Shown: positions 19,201 through 27,000 of the stretch, piece after piece
Numbering within the stretch: position 1 is the stretch's first letter
Layout: each line of letters starts with the position of its first letter
IMG/VR virus record: IMGVR_UViG_3300046787_000302
Location: 64,001 to 128,000 of that record
Length of the DNA stretch: 64,000 nucleotides
Strand: one strand, 5' to 3'
Origin: a virus
The notes under the pieces: model-generated
Told to the model about the DNA's origin: nothing
Database searches by the model: none
What the model saw: only the letters and a program-made list of their open reading frames with translations
Position numbers and translations under genes: made by a program

Positions 19201-21737
19201 TCCAGAATCTTTTAGAAGAGATTGTATTACAGAAAAACAAAGGTAAAGGTGGTGTTGATAACTATGGTAAGATTAAGTTTGCTGCGATGGCTCAAAACAT
19301 CATGGAAAACTTAAAAGCTTATATTGATAGTACACAAGACTCTGGTTTTATTACTGATGATTTAGTTAGTGAAAGAAACAGATTGCTTATTGGTACTGAT
19401 AAGAATCCTTCTTTGGCTGAGCGTATTGTTCAAGCTTCAATCAAGCATCCTGAGTTAAGAAACAACTACTTCTTTGCAAGGTTAAAACCTGTTATTCCTA
19501 CTTCTAAATCAAGAATGAGTATTAAAGGTGTTCAGTACAAATCGCCTTTTAGTCAAGACATTGATGAGCTATCTAATAATAAAGGCTTCTTAGATCTTAT
19601 CTTGAACGAGAATGAAGATATATCAAGCATCGGTAAAGACTTGATTAAGTATGCTTATGTTACAGGTGCTAGTGCTGATAAGTCTTCTTTCTTTAGATAC
19701 ATACCTATTGAGTTAAGACTACTTAATAAGAAGCACTTAGAACACGTTAGTAAGTTCCAGGAAACGTTTAAGATGAACGTTGATAACTTCTATGATCAGT
19801 TTATCATGAACAATCCTGATATGGCTTCTTATGTTGATAGAAAAGCTTTTACTGCTTTAAACAATCCATCAACGATTACTAGAGGTTCTAATGATGAGTT
19901 TATCTACTCCTTGCCAAAAGGTAGAGAAGATCTAATGATTGCTGGTAGTATTGATGATTTAGTTAGTGGTAATAAGTCAACTGTAAAGACTTATCCTAAG
20001 TTTATACGTCATATTAGTAACAATCAGTTGTTTTTGTTTAAACGTATTGGAGAAAGATCTTATAAGAGAATATCAACGTTAGGTACAGAACTAGCATCTG
20101 AATATGAGTTAGGTGTTAATGCAGATCAGATGACATCTGTTCACTTTGCTAACTTACTCCCATCTCAAAAGCTTAACCGTATTGTTACTAATGAAGAGAA
20201 TCCTTTTATTATTTTTTCTGGTAATGTAAGTTTAGTTACAGATGAAGCTGATTTAGCAAACTATGCAACAACTGCAGTTAGTTACCCAACAGATCCTAAT
20301 AACCCTCAAGCAAAACATAGAATACTATCAACAGTATACAAGACTAACATAAACAACGAAGAGTTTACAGACAAAGACGTTGTGTTATTTAATGGTGATA
20401 GATTCATTGATGTTTTACCAGGCGATGCTAAACTAAATCATATCACTCGCCGTGATGCAATAGATACTTTATCTACGGTATTTGAAGAGATGTACAAGCC
20501 TAAGTTAGAAAGTGTAATAAAAGCAAAAGCTTCTGTTGTACTTTATACAAAAGCTGAGGGTATCTCAACAATGATACAATCTTATCTTGAAGGTAAAGGT
20601 TATAAAGCATCTGAGATTGGTCAGTTCAATAATGTATTGATGACTTATGGTGAGCCAGGTACAGTACCTTCATCAGAAGAGTTTACTCCTTTCTCTGAAC
20701 CAGATGATCTATTTACACCAGATGGTTTTATTGCAGGTATTGATGAAGATGTTGATGTAGTACCAATGAGTATGTTTGGTCTTGCTAGTGGTCCTGACCC
20801 TGAAGTTTTCTTGAGTGGTGAAGTTTCTTCTGCTACTGAAGGGTCTGCAGTAGAGTCTGATCAACAAGTCTTTGAGAAATACATCCCAGATACTAATGGA
20901 GTTAATACTCTTGCTTCTGTCTTGACTAAGTTAAAAGCAAATACAAACAACGACTTCTACAAGATTCTTATCGATAGCTTAAAAGCAACTGGTGATGTAT
21001 CAAAGATATCTGTTGTTCTTTCAACAAGTATTACTGATCCTGCACTTTATAATACAATCACTAATCAGATTGTTATTAACCCAGACTTAGCTTTAACAGA
21101 TAACAGTACTAAGTCAAGAGCTGAAAATCTTGAAGACTTGATTGTTCATGAGTTACTGCATGGTTATACAGCTCAGTCATTGTTTAAACTATCATCAAAA
21201 GGTGCTAAGTTTAATGTTGAAGGTGAGCGTATGTACGCTACTTCAGTAAAGAAACTATTCTTACTTGCGCAAGAGTCTGTATTAAAGAACGAAGTTCATA
21301 GTGCAAAGTTAAAATCTGTTATTGCAAAGATTAATGACAGTGTATTTAACACTGAAGCAGACAATCGATTAACAGAAGAAGAAAAGAGCATGTACTATGG
21401 CCTTACATCTGAGCATGAGTTTGTTAGTATGTTAATGACAGATAAGGGATTCCAAGAGTTTATGAATACCATTATGGTTGATTCTTCTGGTAAGTCAGTA
21501 GTATCTAAGTTTGGTGAGATCTTGAAACGTTTACTTACTGCTTTAACAAAAGCTCTTGGTATCCAAGTAAAAACAGACTCAGTTTTAGATCAAGGTATTA
21601 AAAATATAACTAACTTGCTTAGTGTTATCGATAATGCATCTGATACACAAACAAAAGATAACGGTCAGATGCCACTGTTTAGCATTGCAACATCAGATCA
21701 GATTAATGAATACGCTTTAAACAATCAATGTAAATAA
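13221..21737 (+). CDS. Giant virion RNA polymerase subunit with C-terminal zinc-protease motif (2838 aa)
   Basis: The segment QMGSDFDVDKLYAY contains DxDxD at Asp1388, Asp1390 and Asp1392, the metal-binding signature of the second double-psi beta-barrel of two-barrel RNA polymerases. In the crAss-like Cellulophaga phage phi14:2 the virion RNA polymerase gp66 carries this motif at a similar depth in a giant polypeptide. Upstream GARIPNQLHSSM (about 1347-1358) lies where barrel residues are expected. A Lys/Glu-rich coiled coil of about 120 residues follows the catalytic motif (about 1410-1535). Near the C-terminus is HELLH at 2643-2647, with a possible third zinc ligand in SEHEF downstream: a zincin-type metallopeptidase signature. 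Likely role: ejected with DNA to transcribe the first phage genes. The protease could act on virion precursors or host proteins. The polymerase call is strong; the protease activity is inferred. Confidence 0.82.
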   Translation: MACLYNINGSEFSETEVKQLLKSAATLPGNEGLSDDQLLDLVKSAVEDRFVNINLFNLVQEQSITNAIFSQFVDEIGLLKPGGKYEKSSRILFAEIKSKLKNSALKIKYFTDNIAKDEESYNKLKESANEAMLAKIPELGILDYKEFSYLGELLDNVTDDINFDRFTEQVAIKLNRLGLRINTDSQVEDFGLTADYYESLLVDSGELFGDDDVDVEDNSVNESFTDARSFQMNPKDTATTRVKLLFSSIKSDKANLLGLADFVAYDQVFEDLLVLGAGLQHVTYDALQEALIEKAQVKPYLLNVHKKLGQLQAENNVQLINEVLTVINKAYTDHTMLLWKQSEEGGISMRVISSNRNSVIRQIKTDWLELQKMSVLITKNKFGNLVINTDLANKLKEEYLEVRQGNSITKKKEFLKKLFASMNIPVDDAYITHINDAIKKKRFRTFKTSTLSDMFSTGNIVDNIITTLTKDVDTQSEAANYEDKNNPIVHERVFNIFADLYYDLHSDVYQTGSYTNGENKNIFAYVQPSYLETVKKKLKTKEFLDVLANRAYSKSSEAVRRLREDETNSDDSFVFSLSYSDSIKADEKGEIGKVKKNQSQRELILDSYLKHQNNFGKTGYYNTFTLSDKTVAPVLQITKDSLDPASSFAFFRTKPTVRESFEFKDSFKNKLYDLAQAEIDRMIAYATYKKKDKLRIANFETASKIFFLFPVLNNRADGKLNAIRTKIYQGVEPSSEDADYLKTLIGESIKEDVLKELANLTRKNIIVKGSTSVDDNGKVSTNYSFPFFNKIYMNQLSQLDSSHQAIFAIADLKYNFLRAQINTTQVLGADLALFYKESKVVTAEKIKDAFGESLSVNQLLSYNVSAENTPEESAKRKIINDVINSTVLSTTDEFSKRAAMFIAPGSQGTTKWQGTDGKIVDISLYNMLTLKDVVKSNEFFSKIEITDAQEFVTVEEHINRMMSEGRLPLDIYESIKAKIAKAAKNKSYDYTLTDIELGFVLQPTKPVHSSNSEIDGFNEINYVKSSAYPLIPDNTRGSEMNKLRMFMEKNKVGSAAFKSATKTGSPVQLLEVFDTDGNFIEPTKAELAGNIQELSREGLRTQQEIPHQKELINVVSQMDRQLFEGSLDVTDFELAGQKFNTAQFKSLKERIRTELFERNASELLERIGITINEDFVTFKSERSLARLLKEEAIDRNMSINDIKAIATNKNGKLVIPVYLLSNSAKFEGLLTSLFSKVVKLKVTGTSLVQVSAVGTKLSESELSDKIKNEIVYTEYYDPEKGLQYIRRTKAAKNRKAKTEAAQVFVSQYLKDEDGNLINLKDYAEADASGRLVLDQDRIPSKLLELIGARIPNQLHSSMLPIVVAGFLPSYMENTIIVPDGITAQMGSDFDVDKLYAYLSNPTYNYKYTATVEIDALKEQKKTILDEYKDSIQKLDDELKGLLNDEQQSEIKKLNDSIDKYRARLGYKNLAEKEREQKQRILDSLYEKRSAIYDEVASGSERKKLNQAKYKLKQERAAKLSEINDKIKEIRKNNIESLDVVNYALNEDMSVRNLNTFDLSQLSESELLEMYKDIHWSVLNHAKTFDKITTSIDLSDYEDEKKYFYENGIVELPTNFLPFDYNTQINTFLDNRSGKLGTGIFAQLLSFLAEHQDKKNVAFGSTGITIIKDNGEEILLNRLTAEGSTTFKSDATLNTLTRTKTQNVSASLNESLDNAKNKNLNVFNINSLSMAPAKLLLSLSSDQGEIADIRYVTRFFPQYILKYLNEQEEIAKDSFSTRKMYSSDVIKEVKFKFINLLTPQAQDLATPENIEKVMLHSPDELLNLLKQEARLRPRLNQLMLAYDPAVVKMQPVERKELDEYIMKQLGILTYYERLQSYSVPQSTLMNNSNVISQGIGSDLFSFLNKYRKFQSISRAADSVNGEGLPVVIQNPYGEAEVVDNLINIGDIFGTFEVDDMTGTVDFKPTTQTGHAVNNSLVLAHKVLSKIAPIHFDPVFQNLLEEIVLQKNKGKGGVDNYGKIKFAAMAQNIMENLKAYIDSTQDSGFITDDLVSERNRLLIGTDKNPSLAERIVQASIKHPELRNNYFFARLKPVIPTSKSRMSIKGVQYKSPFSQDIDELSNNKGFLDLILNENEDISSIGKDLIKYAYVTGASADKSSFFRYIPIELRLLNKKHLEHVSKFQETFKMNVDNFYDQFIMNNPDMASYVDRKAFTALNNPSTITRGSNDEFIYSLPKGREDLMIAGSIDDLVSGNKSTVKTYPKFIRHISNNQLFLFKRIGERSYKRISTLGTELASEYELGVNADQMTSVHFANLLPSQKLNRIVTNEENPFIIFSGNVSLVTDEADLANYATTAVSYPTDPNNPQAKHRILSTVYKTNINNEEFTDKDVVLFNGDRFIDVLPGDAKLNHITRRDAIDTLSTVFEEMYKPKLESVIKAKASVVLYTKAEGISTMIQSYLEGKGYKASEIGQFNNVLMTYGEPGTVPSSEEFTPFSEPDDLFTPDGFIAGIDEDVDVVPMSMFGLASGPDPEVFLSGEVSSATEGSAVESDQQVFEKYIPDTNGVNTLASVLTKLKANTNNDFYKILIDSLKATGDVSKISVVLSTSITDPALYNTITNQIVINPDLALTDNSTKSRAENLEDLIVHELLHGYTAQSLFKLSSKGAKFNVEGERMYATSVKKLFLLAQESVLKNEVHSAKLKSVIAKINDSVFNTEADNRLTEEEKSMYYGLTSEHEFVSMLMTDKGFQEFMNTIMVDSSGKSVVSKFGEILKRLLTALTKALGIQVKTDSVLDQGIKNITNLLSVIDNASDTQTKDNGQMPLFSIATSDQINEYALNNQCK

Positions 21738-21739
21738 GT

Positions 21740-24700
21740 ATGGCTTGTCTTATCAAAAGAAAAAACGGTTTAATCTCTGAAGTATATCTTCCAGGTGGAA
21801 AAACTCCGTCAACTTCTTACTATGATATCTTAAATACAATAGAGACAAAAGGTGTACCGGCTGAACATGCTGGTAACCTTAATGCGTCTTTACAAAAGCT
21901 AAGAGGTAAGTATATTAAGAACACAACTCAATCAAGTGAAGTAGCTTTGGGTATATACTTAACAATGTATACACCAAAGTTTCAATCTTGGTATGGTCAG
22001 TGGGCTGTTGAGCCAACTATTAACTCTGATTTTACAGTTACAAAAGACGGTGTTAAGCGTTCATTGTTTGACTTCATGGAGTTTACTCACTCATTAGACG
22101 CTAAGCTATACTCAAGAAGAACAAAGTCTTTAAAAGGATTGCTTCCAACAGTAAAGCTGATGCGTGATGAGTTAAAAGATCGTATCAAACAACATATTGA
22201 CGCTAGAGAAAGAGCAAAGCTTAATAAAGATTACACGAGAGAACAGAAGATTGAGCGTGAGAAGTATTACAATGCTTTGATCAAACGTCTTAATGAGCAG
22301 ATTGATACTATACAGAAAGAGAACAGTATCAAGATAGTTGTATCTCAAGGTCTTGCCGATATCGAAACTATTCGCGAGATGCTTTCTGGGTCAGTTGTTT
22401 CTCTTAGTGAGCTATTACTTGCTGATGATATTATAAAGACATGGACAAACTTAGAGCGTTTGTTTAACATCCCTAATATCATGGAAGTACCTGCTGATAA
22501 AGACGGTACGTTTACTACTAGAGATACATTGATTGAGATTAACAATGCAGCTAGATCTTTTGATAACAAGATTGCTTACTTTGCAAAGCAAGAGTTGATA
22601 AACAAGATTAACAAAAACGCAAAGGAAGGACAAGAGATTACGATTCGAGATATTGAATCAATGAAAGATGTTAGTAAGATCCAGTTATATACTCGTGATA
22701 TTACTACTGTTGATAACAAGCTTGTTGGATATCTTGCCAAGTTGATTACTCAAGTTAATATGCGTATTGAGAAAGAGCATAACCGTAACTATAGAAAGAT
22801 TGACGAAGAGACTGATAAGATAAAAGAACATCCTTTGTTTAAGCAGCTTGGCTTTGATTTATTCATAAAAGAGCAAACAACAAAAGATGGCTTTGGTCAA
22901 GAGACTAAAACACTTGGTTTTAAAGGTAGATTTTCTCAGGACTGGTATGAAGCTGTAAAGAAAAGATATCGCTTACTAAAAGAGAATCTAGATACAGCAA
23001 AGGACAACAAAGAAGTTGTTACTGCTATCTGGGCTGATCACAACAGATGGGTAAAAGAAAATACTATTGCTTTTAACTCATCTCCTTTTATCAATACAAA
23101 GGCTCATACTGACGAAGAACGATTAGCTATTATTAATAGCTTAAAGGTTCAAGGTTTTACTGCTGAGGAAATAAACGACTTTGTTAAACAATCAAGAGCT
23201 CGTTATAGTCAGTATCTTAAAGATGCAGAGACTTTTGGTATCAGTCTTCAAGATGATATCATAAAAGAAATAGTAGTGCTTCAACCTGAAGATGGTACTG
23301 AAGAAGAGTATATCCAAAAGCAAGTTGAAGAGTGGAAGAAGATTAACGACCCTATTGCTTATAACGATCTAATAAACGGAGCTTTAAAGTTCTCAGAAGC
23401 TGGTATTACAAAAGGTAGTAAGTACTCTATTAAGATTCCTCGTAAGATGATTGATGGTAGTGAGACAAGCTACTATGATCAAGACTTTGCAAAGATTGCT
23501 GCAGATAAAGATCTATACAACTTCTATGTATTCTTCCGTGACTTTATGAAGGAACAGCTTTCATATTTACCTGAAGACGAGATTGATTCTTTACAGTCTA
23601 ATTTCTTACCAGTAGTAACGGAGCGTTTAAGTAAAGAGTATGGCCTTACTAGTTTAAAAGAAGGTATAAAGGGTATGGATGATTGGTTCTTTAAGAACTT
23701 AACAACTATTGATTATCAAACTGCAGGTAAAGCAGACCCTATCAGTGGTATAACAAGACATGGTTTTACTCCTCGTTTTATAAATGAGAACGTCCCAGTA
23801 GAGCAGCGTAGTAAAGACCTTAATACTATTGCTAAGCTGTTTAGCGATATGGCTCTTATCTATAAGCATAAGATTGCTGTTCAAGATACAGTTGATAGTA
23901 TAAACAATATTGTTCAATCAGCAACAGCTTCAACAGAATCAGTAAGATTAAAAGGAGATAAGGTAGTAAGTAAAGCTCCAAAGAACTTACAAGAGATGGT
24001 TGATAGCACAGTACTAAGAGCTTTCTATCGAGTTAATCCTGAAGCTCAGGGTGTTATGGATAGACCTTTCTACAACTCATTAGAATTATTAACACTTGGT
24101 ACATATAAGTCAGAGAAATATAAGCAAGCAAAAGCTCTTGAAGAAGAGATAGCAAAGCTTAATCAAGAGTTAGAGACAAACAATAAGCTAACTACAGCTG
24201 ATCGTAAGCTAATCGAAAAGAACATTCAGTTAAAAGTAGATGCTTACTATGAACTAGGTGGTAGAAACCTTAGTGTTAGTAGTGTTGTTGATGCAATGAA
24301 TAAGTTTACAAGAGAAAAAGGTATTGCCTTTAACCCATTCTCAGCTATCCGTAACTTAGCTGTTGGTGGTGTCAATAACTGGATTCATGCAAAAGGTAAA
24401 GAGGACTTTGATAGTGCACAGATGGCAAAAGCAACTGCAATGCTAAAAGGATCTATCACTAAGTATATGTCATGGGGAACAGTTGAGTCAAAGATGTCTG
24501 AGAAGATTCTAAGAATGATGCTTGACACAAAGACTATTGAAGGAGAAGATAATACTTTTGCTAGTACTATAAAAGGACTTAATGGTCAAAGCACTATTGA
24601 TGCTATAAAGAACGCTATCCCAAGTCCTTTTGCTTTGATGAAGTCAACAGACTACTTCTTTAGATCACAGACAGCTTTATCAATGTTGTTAAACACAAAA

Positions 24701-25558
24701 GTGACAACAACAAAAGGTGAGTTTAACCTATTTGAGATTCTTGATAATAACTTAGAAGTTAATACAGAAGAGTTTGGTGAGTGGAATGCTGAAGCAAACG
24801 AAGGTCAAAGTTTTGATGAGTTTTATGAATCAAGCATGATGAAGATTAACCAGGTATCAAAGAAACTACACGGTTTCTCTGGAGATGTTCAGTCATTAGC
24901 TGGTAAGGATAACATTATTGGTCGTGTGCTTTTTGTGTTTAGATCATGGTTGCCGGAAACGTTAGCTACTCGTTTTGAGAGTAAACGATATGATCCTATA
25001 TTAGAGAGAGATAGTGAAGGTTACTATAGAACATTTTTTGGTAACTTCATTAATGATAATGGATTGCGCATAAAAGATTCTATAGCAGAGATCATTGCTG
25101 CTTTAAAAACAGGAGAAGTAGAAGGACTTACTCCATTACAGGTAGCAAACATTAGAAAGATGATGGCTGAGTTAGCCGCTATCCTTGTGTTGACTGCTTC
25201 AGTAATGGCTTTATCAGCTTTACTTGGTAGTGATGACGATGATGAGGATAAGAAGTATGTTAACATACTCTTAAACCAGCTGATCTTGTTAAATCGTGAC
25301 TTAACATATTACATTAATCCATCTTCTGCAGGTGAGTTACTTCAGAACTTTGTTCCTATAACAGCTACACTTAATCAGACTACACAAGCAATTGTTGCGT
25401 CATCGTATTATTTAGCTCAAGTAGAAAAGACAGATGAAGAAGGAGTTCTTCAGTATGACGGTGAAAGAACATTACTAAAGATTAGTAAAGCTTTACCTTA
25501 TGTAAACAACGTTAACAGAGTAATATACTACTCAGGTCAAATGGGTAGCGTTAGATAA
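21740..25558 (+). CDS. Giant virion protein 3 with C-terminal membrane segment (1272 aa)
   Basis: It starts two bases after the polymerase gene and shares the MACL start with it. A charged coiled coil covers about residues 130-200. A segment near 865-900 (NPFSAIRNLAVGGVNNWI) resembles domains found in large phage polyvalent proteins, though only by eye. One clear hydrophobic helix lies at about 1141-1163 and is followed at once by an acidic DDDDEDKK patch, which would fix its orientation in a membrane. No enzyme motif is seen. Position and length suit a cargo protein ejected with the polymerase, possibly inserting in the inner membrane to form the DNA channel. The gene ends the rightward block and is followed by a bidirectional terminator. 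Confidence 0.6.
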   Translation: MACLIKRKNGLISEVYLPGGKTPSTSYYDILNTIETKGVPAEHAGNLNASLQKLRGKYIKNTTQSSEVALGIYLTMYTPKFQSWYGQWAVEPTINSDFTVTKDGVKRSLFDFMEFTHSLDAKLYSRRTKSLKGLLPTVKLMRDELKDRIKQHIDARERAKLNKDYTREQKIEREKYYNALIKRLNEQIDTIQKENSIKIVVSQGLADIETIREMLSGSVVSLSELLLADDIIKTWTNLERLFNIPNIMEVPADKDGTFTTRDTLIEINNAARSFDNKIAYFAKQELINKINKNAKEGQEITIRDIESMKDVSKIQLYTRDITTVDNKLVGYLAKLITQVNMRIEKEHNRNYRKIDEETDKIKEHPLFKQLGFDLFIKEQTTKDGFGQETKTLGFKGRFSQDWYEAVKKRYRLLKENLDTAKDNKEVVTAIWADHNRWVKENTIAFNSSPFINTKAHTDEERLAIINSLKVQGFTAEEINDFVKQSRARYSQYLKDAETFGISLQDDIIKEIVVLQPEDGTEEEYIQKQVEEWKKINDPIAYNDLINGALKFSEAGITKGSKYSIKIPRKMIDGSETSYYDQDFAKIAADKDLYNFYVFFRDFMKEQLSYLPEDEIDSLQSNFLPVVTERLSKEYGLTSLKEGIKGMDDWFFKNLTTIDYQTAGKADPISGITRHGFTPRFINENVPVEQRSKDLNTIAKLFSDMALIYKHKIAVQDTVDSINNIVQSATASTESVRLKGDKVVSKAPKNLQEMVDSTVLRAFYRVNPEAQGVMDRPFYNSLELLTLGTYKSEKYKQAKALEEEIAKLNQELETNNKLTTADRKLIEKNIQLKVDAYYELGGRNLSVSSVVDAMNKFTREKGIAFNPFSAIRNLAVGGVNNWIHAKGKEDFDSAQMAKATAMLKGSITKYMSWGTVESKMSEKILRMMLDTKTIEGEDNTFASTIKGLNGQSTIDAIKNAIPSPFALMKSTDYFFRSQTALSMLLNTKVTTTKGEFNLFEILDNNLEVNTEEFGEWNAEANEGQSFDEFYESSMMKINQVSKKLHGFSGDVQSLAGKDNIIGRVLFVFRSWLPETLATRFESKRYDPILERDSEGYYRTFFGNFINDNGLRIKDSIAEIIAALKTGEVEGLTPLQVANIRKMMAELAAILVLTASVMALSALLGSDDDDEDKKYVNILLNQLILLNRDLTYYINPSSAGELLQNFVPITATLNQTTQAIVASSYYLAQVEKTDEEGVLQYDGERTLLKISKALPYVNNVNRVIYYSGQMGSVR

Positions 25559-25562
25559 AAGA

Positions 25563-25586
25563 AGAGGGGCTTTAAGGGCCCCTTTC
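25563..25586. terminator. Bidirectional intrinsic terminator between convergent blocks
   Basis: AGGGGC (25565-25570) pairs with GCCCCT (25578-25583) around a seven-base loop; T-rich on the right and A-rich on the left. It sits between the stop of the giant-protein block and the stop of the leftward block, so it can serve both. Confidence 0.8.
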
Positions 25587-25781
25587 TTATTCTTTATCTT
25601 CTTCGTACTGTTGTTCAAAGATCCAGTTAAACCTTATTGAGATAAGCAAAAGACCTATTGATAGTTCCTTTCTTATCCATGCATGGTTTTCTGTTTCTTC
25701 TTCGTAACGATTAACCGATATACCTAGCTCAAAGCTAAAGTAATGTGGGTCATGGAATATTAGTTCTAAGCTTGCGAACAT
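25587..25781 (-). CDS. Small acidic protein (64 aa), unknown
   Basis: This is the last gene of the leftward block, ATG at 25781. The protein has alternating aromatic and charged residues (FSFELGISVNRYEEETENH) and a C-terminal hydrophobic stretch LSIGLLLISIRFNWIF too short and mixed to be a sure membrane helix. It ends acidic. It is cut off from the kinase gene upstream by a strong terminator, so expression would depend on read-through or on the host-type promoter at 25873-25902. It fills the space between two terminators neatly, which supports a real gene. Function unknown. Confidence 0.55.
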   Translation of the reverse strand: MFASLELIFHDPHYFSFELGISVNRYEEETENHAWIRKELSIGLLLISIRFNWIFEQQYEEDKE

Positions 25782-25799
25782 ATCTGTGTATTTATAGAT

Positions 25800-25867
25800 G
25801 AAAAAAAATGCTGCCTTTTACCGTGAGGAGGGTAGGCAGCAACCGAACTACAGAGTAACACACAATT
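25800..25867 (-). ncRNA. Candidate short RNA, about 65 nt
   Basis: A well-matched host-type promoter (25873-25902) points leftward and its predicted start, near 25867, lies only about 27 bases before a strong intrinsic terminator. The product would be a 65-nt RNA ending in a stable GCTGCCT/AGGCAGC hairpin and a U-tract, the usual form of a bacterial small RNA. Alternatively it is an attenuated leader for the 64-aa gene at 25781. No family is recognised. Confidence 0.35.
25801..25840 (-). terminator. Strong leftward intrinsic terminator
   Basis: On the minus strand GCTGCCT (25840-25834) pairs with AGGCAGC (25816-25810), with extra ACC/GGT pairing inside, followed by a run of eight T (25808-25801). 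It lies between the dNMP kinase stop and the 64-aa gene. Confidence 0.88.
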
Positions 25868-25872
25868 ATATA

Positions 25873-25902
25873 CAAAGATAACCCTTTAGATTATACCTGC
25901 AA
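25873..25902 (-). promoter_or_regulatory. Bacteroidota-type promoter
   Basis: Minus strand: TTG at 25902-25900, 19-base spacer, TATCTTTG at 25880-25873. This matches the Bacteroidota sigma-A consensus (TTG, about 19 bases, TAnnTTTG). It overlaps the 3' end of the dNMP kinase gene and fires toward the terminator at 25801-25840. Confidence 0.6.
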
Positions 25903-26560
25903 GCTGAGTCTTTACTTTTTGTATCAGATCTTCAATAGATCCATCATTAGTTATCACAATATCAAAGTCCCAGTTATCAAGAGCTGTTTCACTTGCATGC
26001 TCACCAACTTCTTCTCCGGGACGAGTTACTCTAATAACAATACCATTACGCTCTTTTATTGCAAGAGCTTCGTTTGGAAAACGACAGTCTGTAATAAGCC
26101 AGTGTGATGGAAAGTCTTCTCCTGCAACATTAGGTCTAAACTTTGCAAACAAAGCGTTCACCCAAACATTCTTGTGCAGACAATCTCTCATACAGTCAGT
26201 ACCAACTTTTTGTAAGAGTGTTCTTACAGTCATTGGTTCTGGTCTATCTAAGTTTGGATACCAAGTATCCCACTCATGTGACAAGTTAGTCTTTTTAAAG
26301 TCTTGGTCTTCAAAGTTACTGATAGGAATACCTGTTAGTATACTTGCTACTTCTTTTAACTTGTAAGCAAACTTCTTTACTTTCCAGTCTGAGTGATAGT
26401 AGTAACCAAAAGTATCAGGATTCTGATGACCTCTAAGAAAGCTCTCATACGAACGATCTCTTGTAGCATAAGCCTCTGATGTCAAGTACTGTATGATCGA
26501 GCCTACAGTGTCTTTCCCGGAGCCTATCTTGCCGGATATACCTATTAGCGTTCTTTTCAT
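25886..26560 (-). CDS. Deoxynucleoside monophosphate kinase
   Basis: It would phosphorylate dNMPs to dNDPs, recycling nucleotides from degraded DNA into the phage dNTP pool. The N-terminus has a P-loop, GKIGSGKDT at residues 10-18, typical of T4 gp1-type dNMP kinases, which fits the 224-aa length. Further support is the nucleotide-specificity region (TVRTLLQKVGTDCMRD, about 115-130) and ITDCRFPNEA near 158-168, with Asp and Arg positions conserved in this family. The start overlaps the stop of the cREC gene by four bases (ATGA), so the two are translationally coupled. It belongs with the dUTPase two genes upstream. Other P-loop kinases (dephospho-CoA-kinase-like) are less likely given context. 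Confidence 0.85.
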   Translation of the reverse strand: MKRTLIGISGKIGSGKDTVGSIIQYLTSEAYATRDRSYESFLRGHQNPDTFGYYYHSDWKVKKFAYKLKEVASILTGIPISNFEDQDFKKTNLSHEWDTWYPNLDRPEPMTVRTLLQKVGTDCMRDCLHKNVWVNALFAKFRPNVAGEDFPSHWLITDCRFPNEALAIKERNGIVIRVTRPGEEVGEHASETALDNWDFDIVITNDGSIEDLIQKVKTQLAGII

Positions 26561-27000
26561 TCTTCTGTTACTTTAAAAGGTATCCTACCAAGATAACAAT
26601 CTTGAGTAAGTCCTAGGTGTTTCTTAAAACTATTAATGCAACTTTGTATGTTATGACTACCAACAGGATTGTGACTATGAACAGCACACTTCTTTGGGGT
26701 AACATGATTATCCATACAGTAGTCTACTAACCACATTGCACAATGTAATCCAGTCTTCTCTTTGTACTCATCATACTTAGGATCCTGGAAACCGTTCTGT
26801 AATACTTGAGCATAGTAGTCATTCATATGCTCTTTACCTAAGTCATGATCAAAAGATATAAAGTCTGGTATACCATTCTTTGTTACATGATCAACAAACT
26901 CATCATAGTTACGTACTACTACCCAAGGATTATATCCAGGTAAATCTTCTATGGGAGTTCGTACATCGTCTAAGTATAGACAGGTTTTTAGTTCATCCAT
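26557..27000 (-). CDS. Cyclic-phosphate-processing receiver-like (cREC) domain protein
   Basis: The protein has LYLDDVRTP (Asp11, Asp12), SFDHDLG (Asp51, His52, Asp53) and HSHNPVG (His108, His110, Asn111), the pattern of the cREC family. This is a stand-alone receiver-fold domain that Aravind and colleagues proposed to act on cyclic phosphate ends of RNA. It is not a two-component receiver: it lacks a partner kinase or output domain, and the histidines suggest a metal-dependent phosphoesterase site. It overlaps the dNMP kinase by four bases and the gene upstream by eight. In this operon it could repair RNA ends or handle a cyclic nucleotide. The family call is fairly firm; the substrate is unknown. 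Confidence 0.7.
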   Translation of the reverse strand: MDELKTCLYLDDVRTPIEDLPGYNPWVVVRNYDEFVDHVTKNGIPDFISFDHDLGKEHMNDYYAQVLQNGFQDPKYDEYKEKTGLHCAMWLVDYCMDNHVTPKKCAVHSHNPVGSHNIQSCINSFKKHLGLTQDCYLGRIPFKVTEE

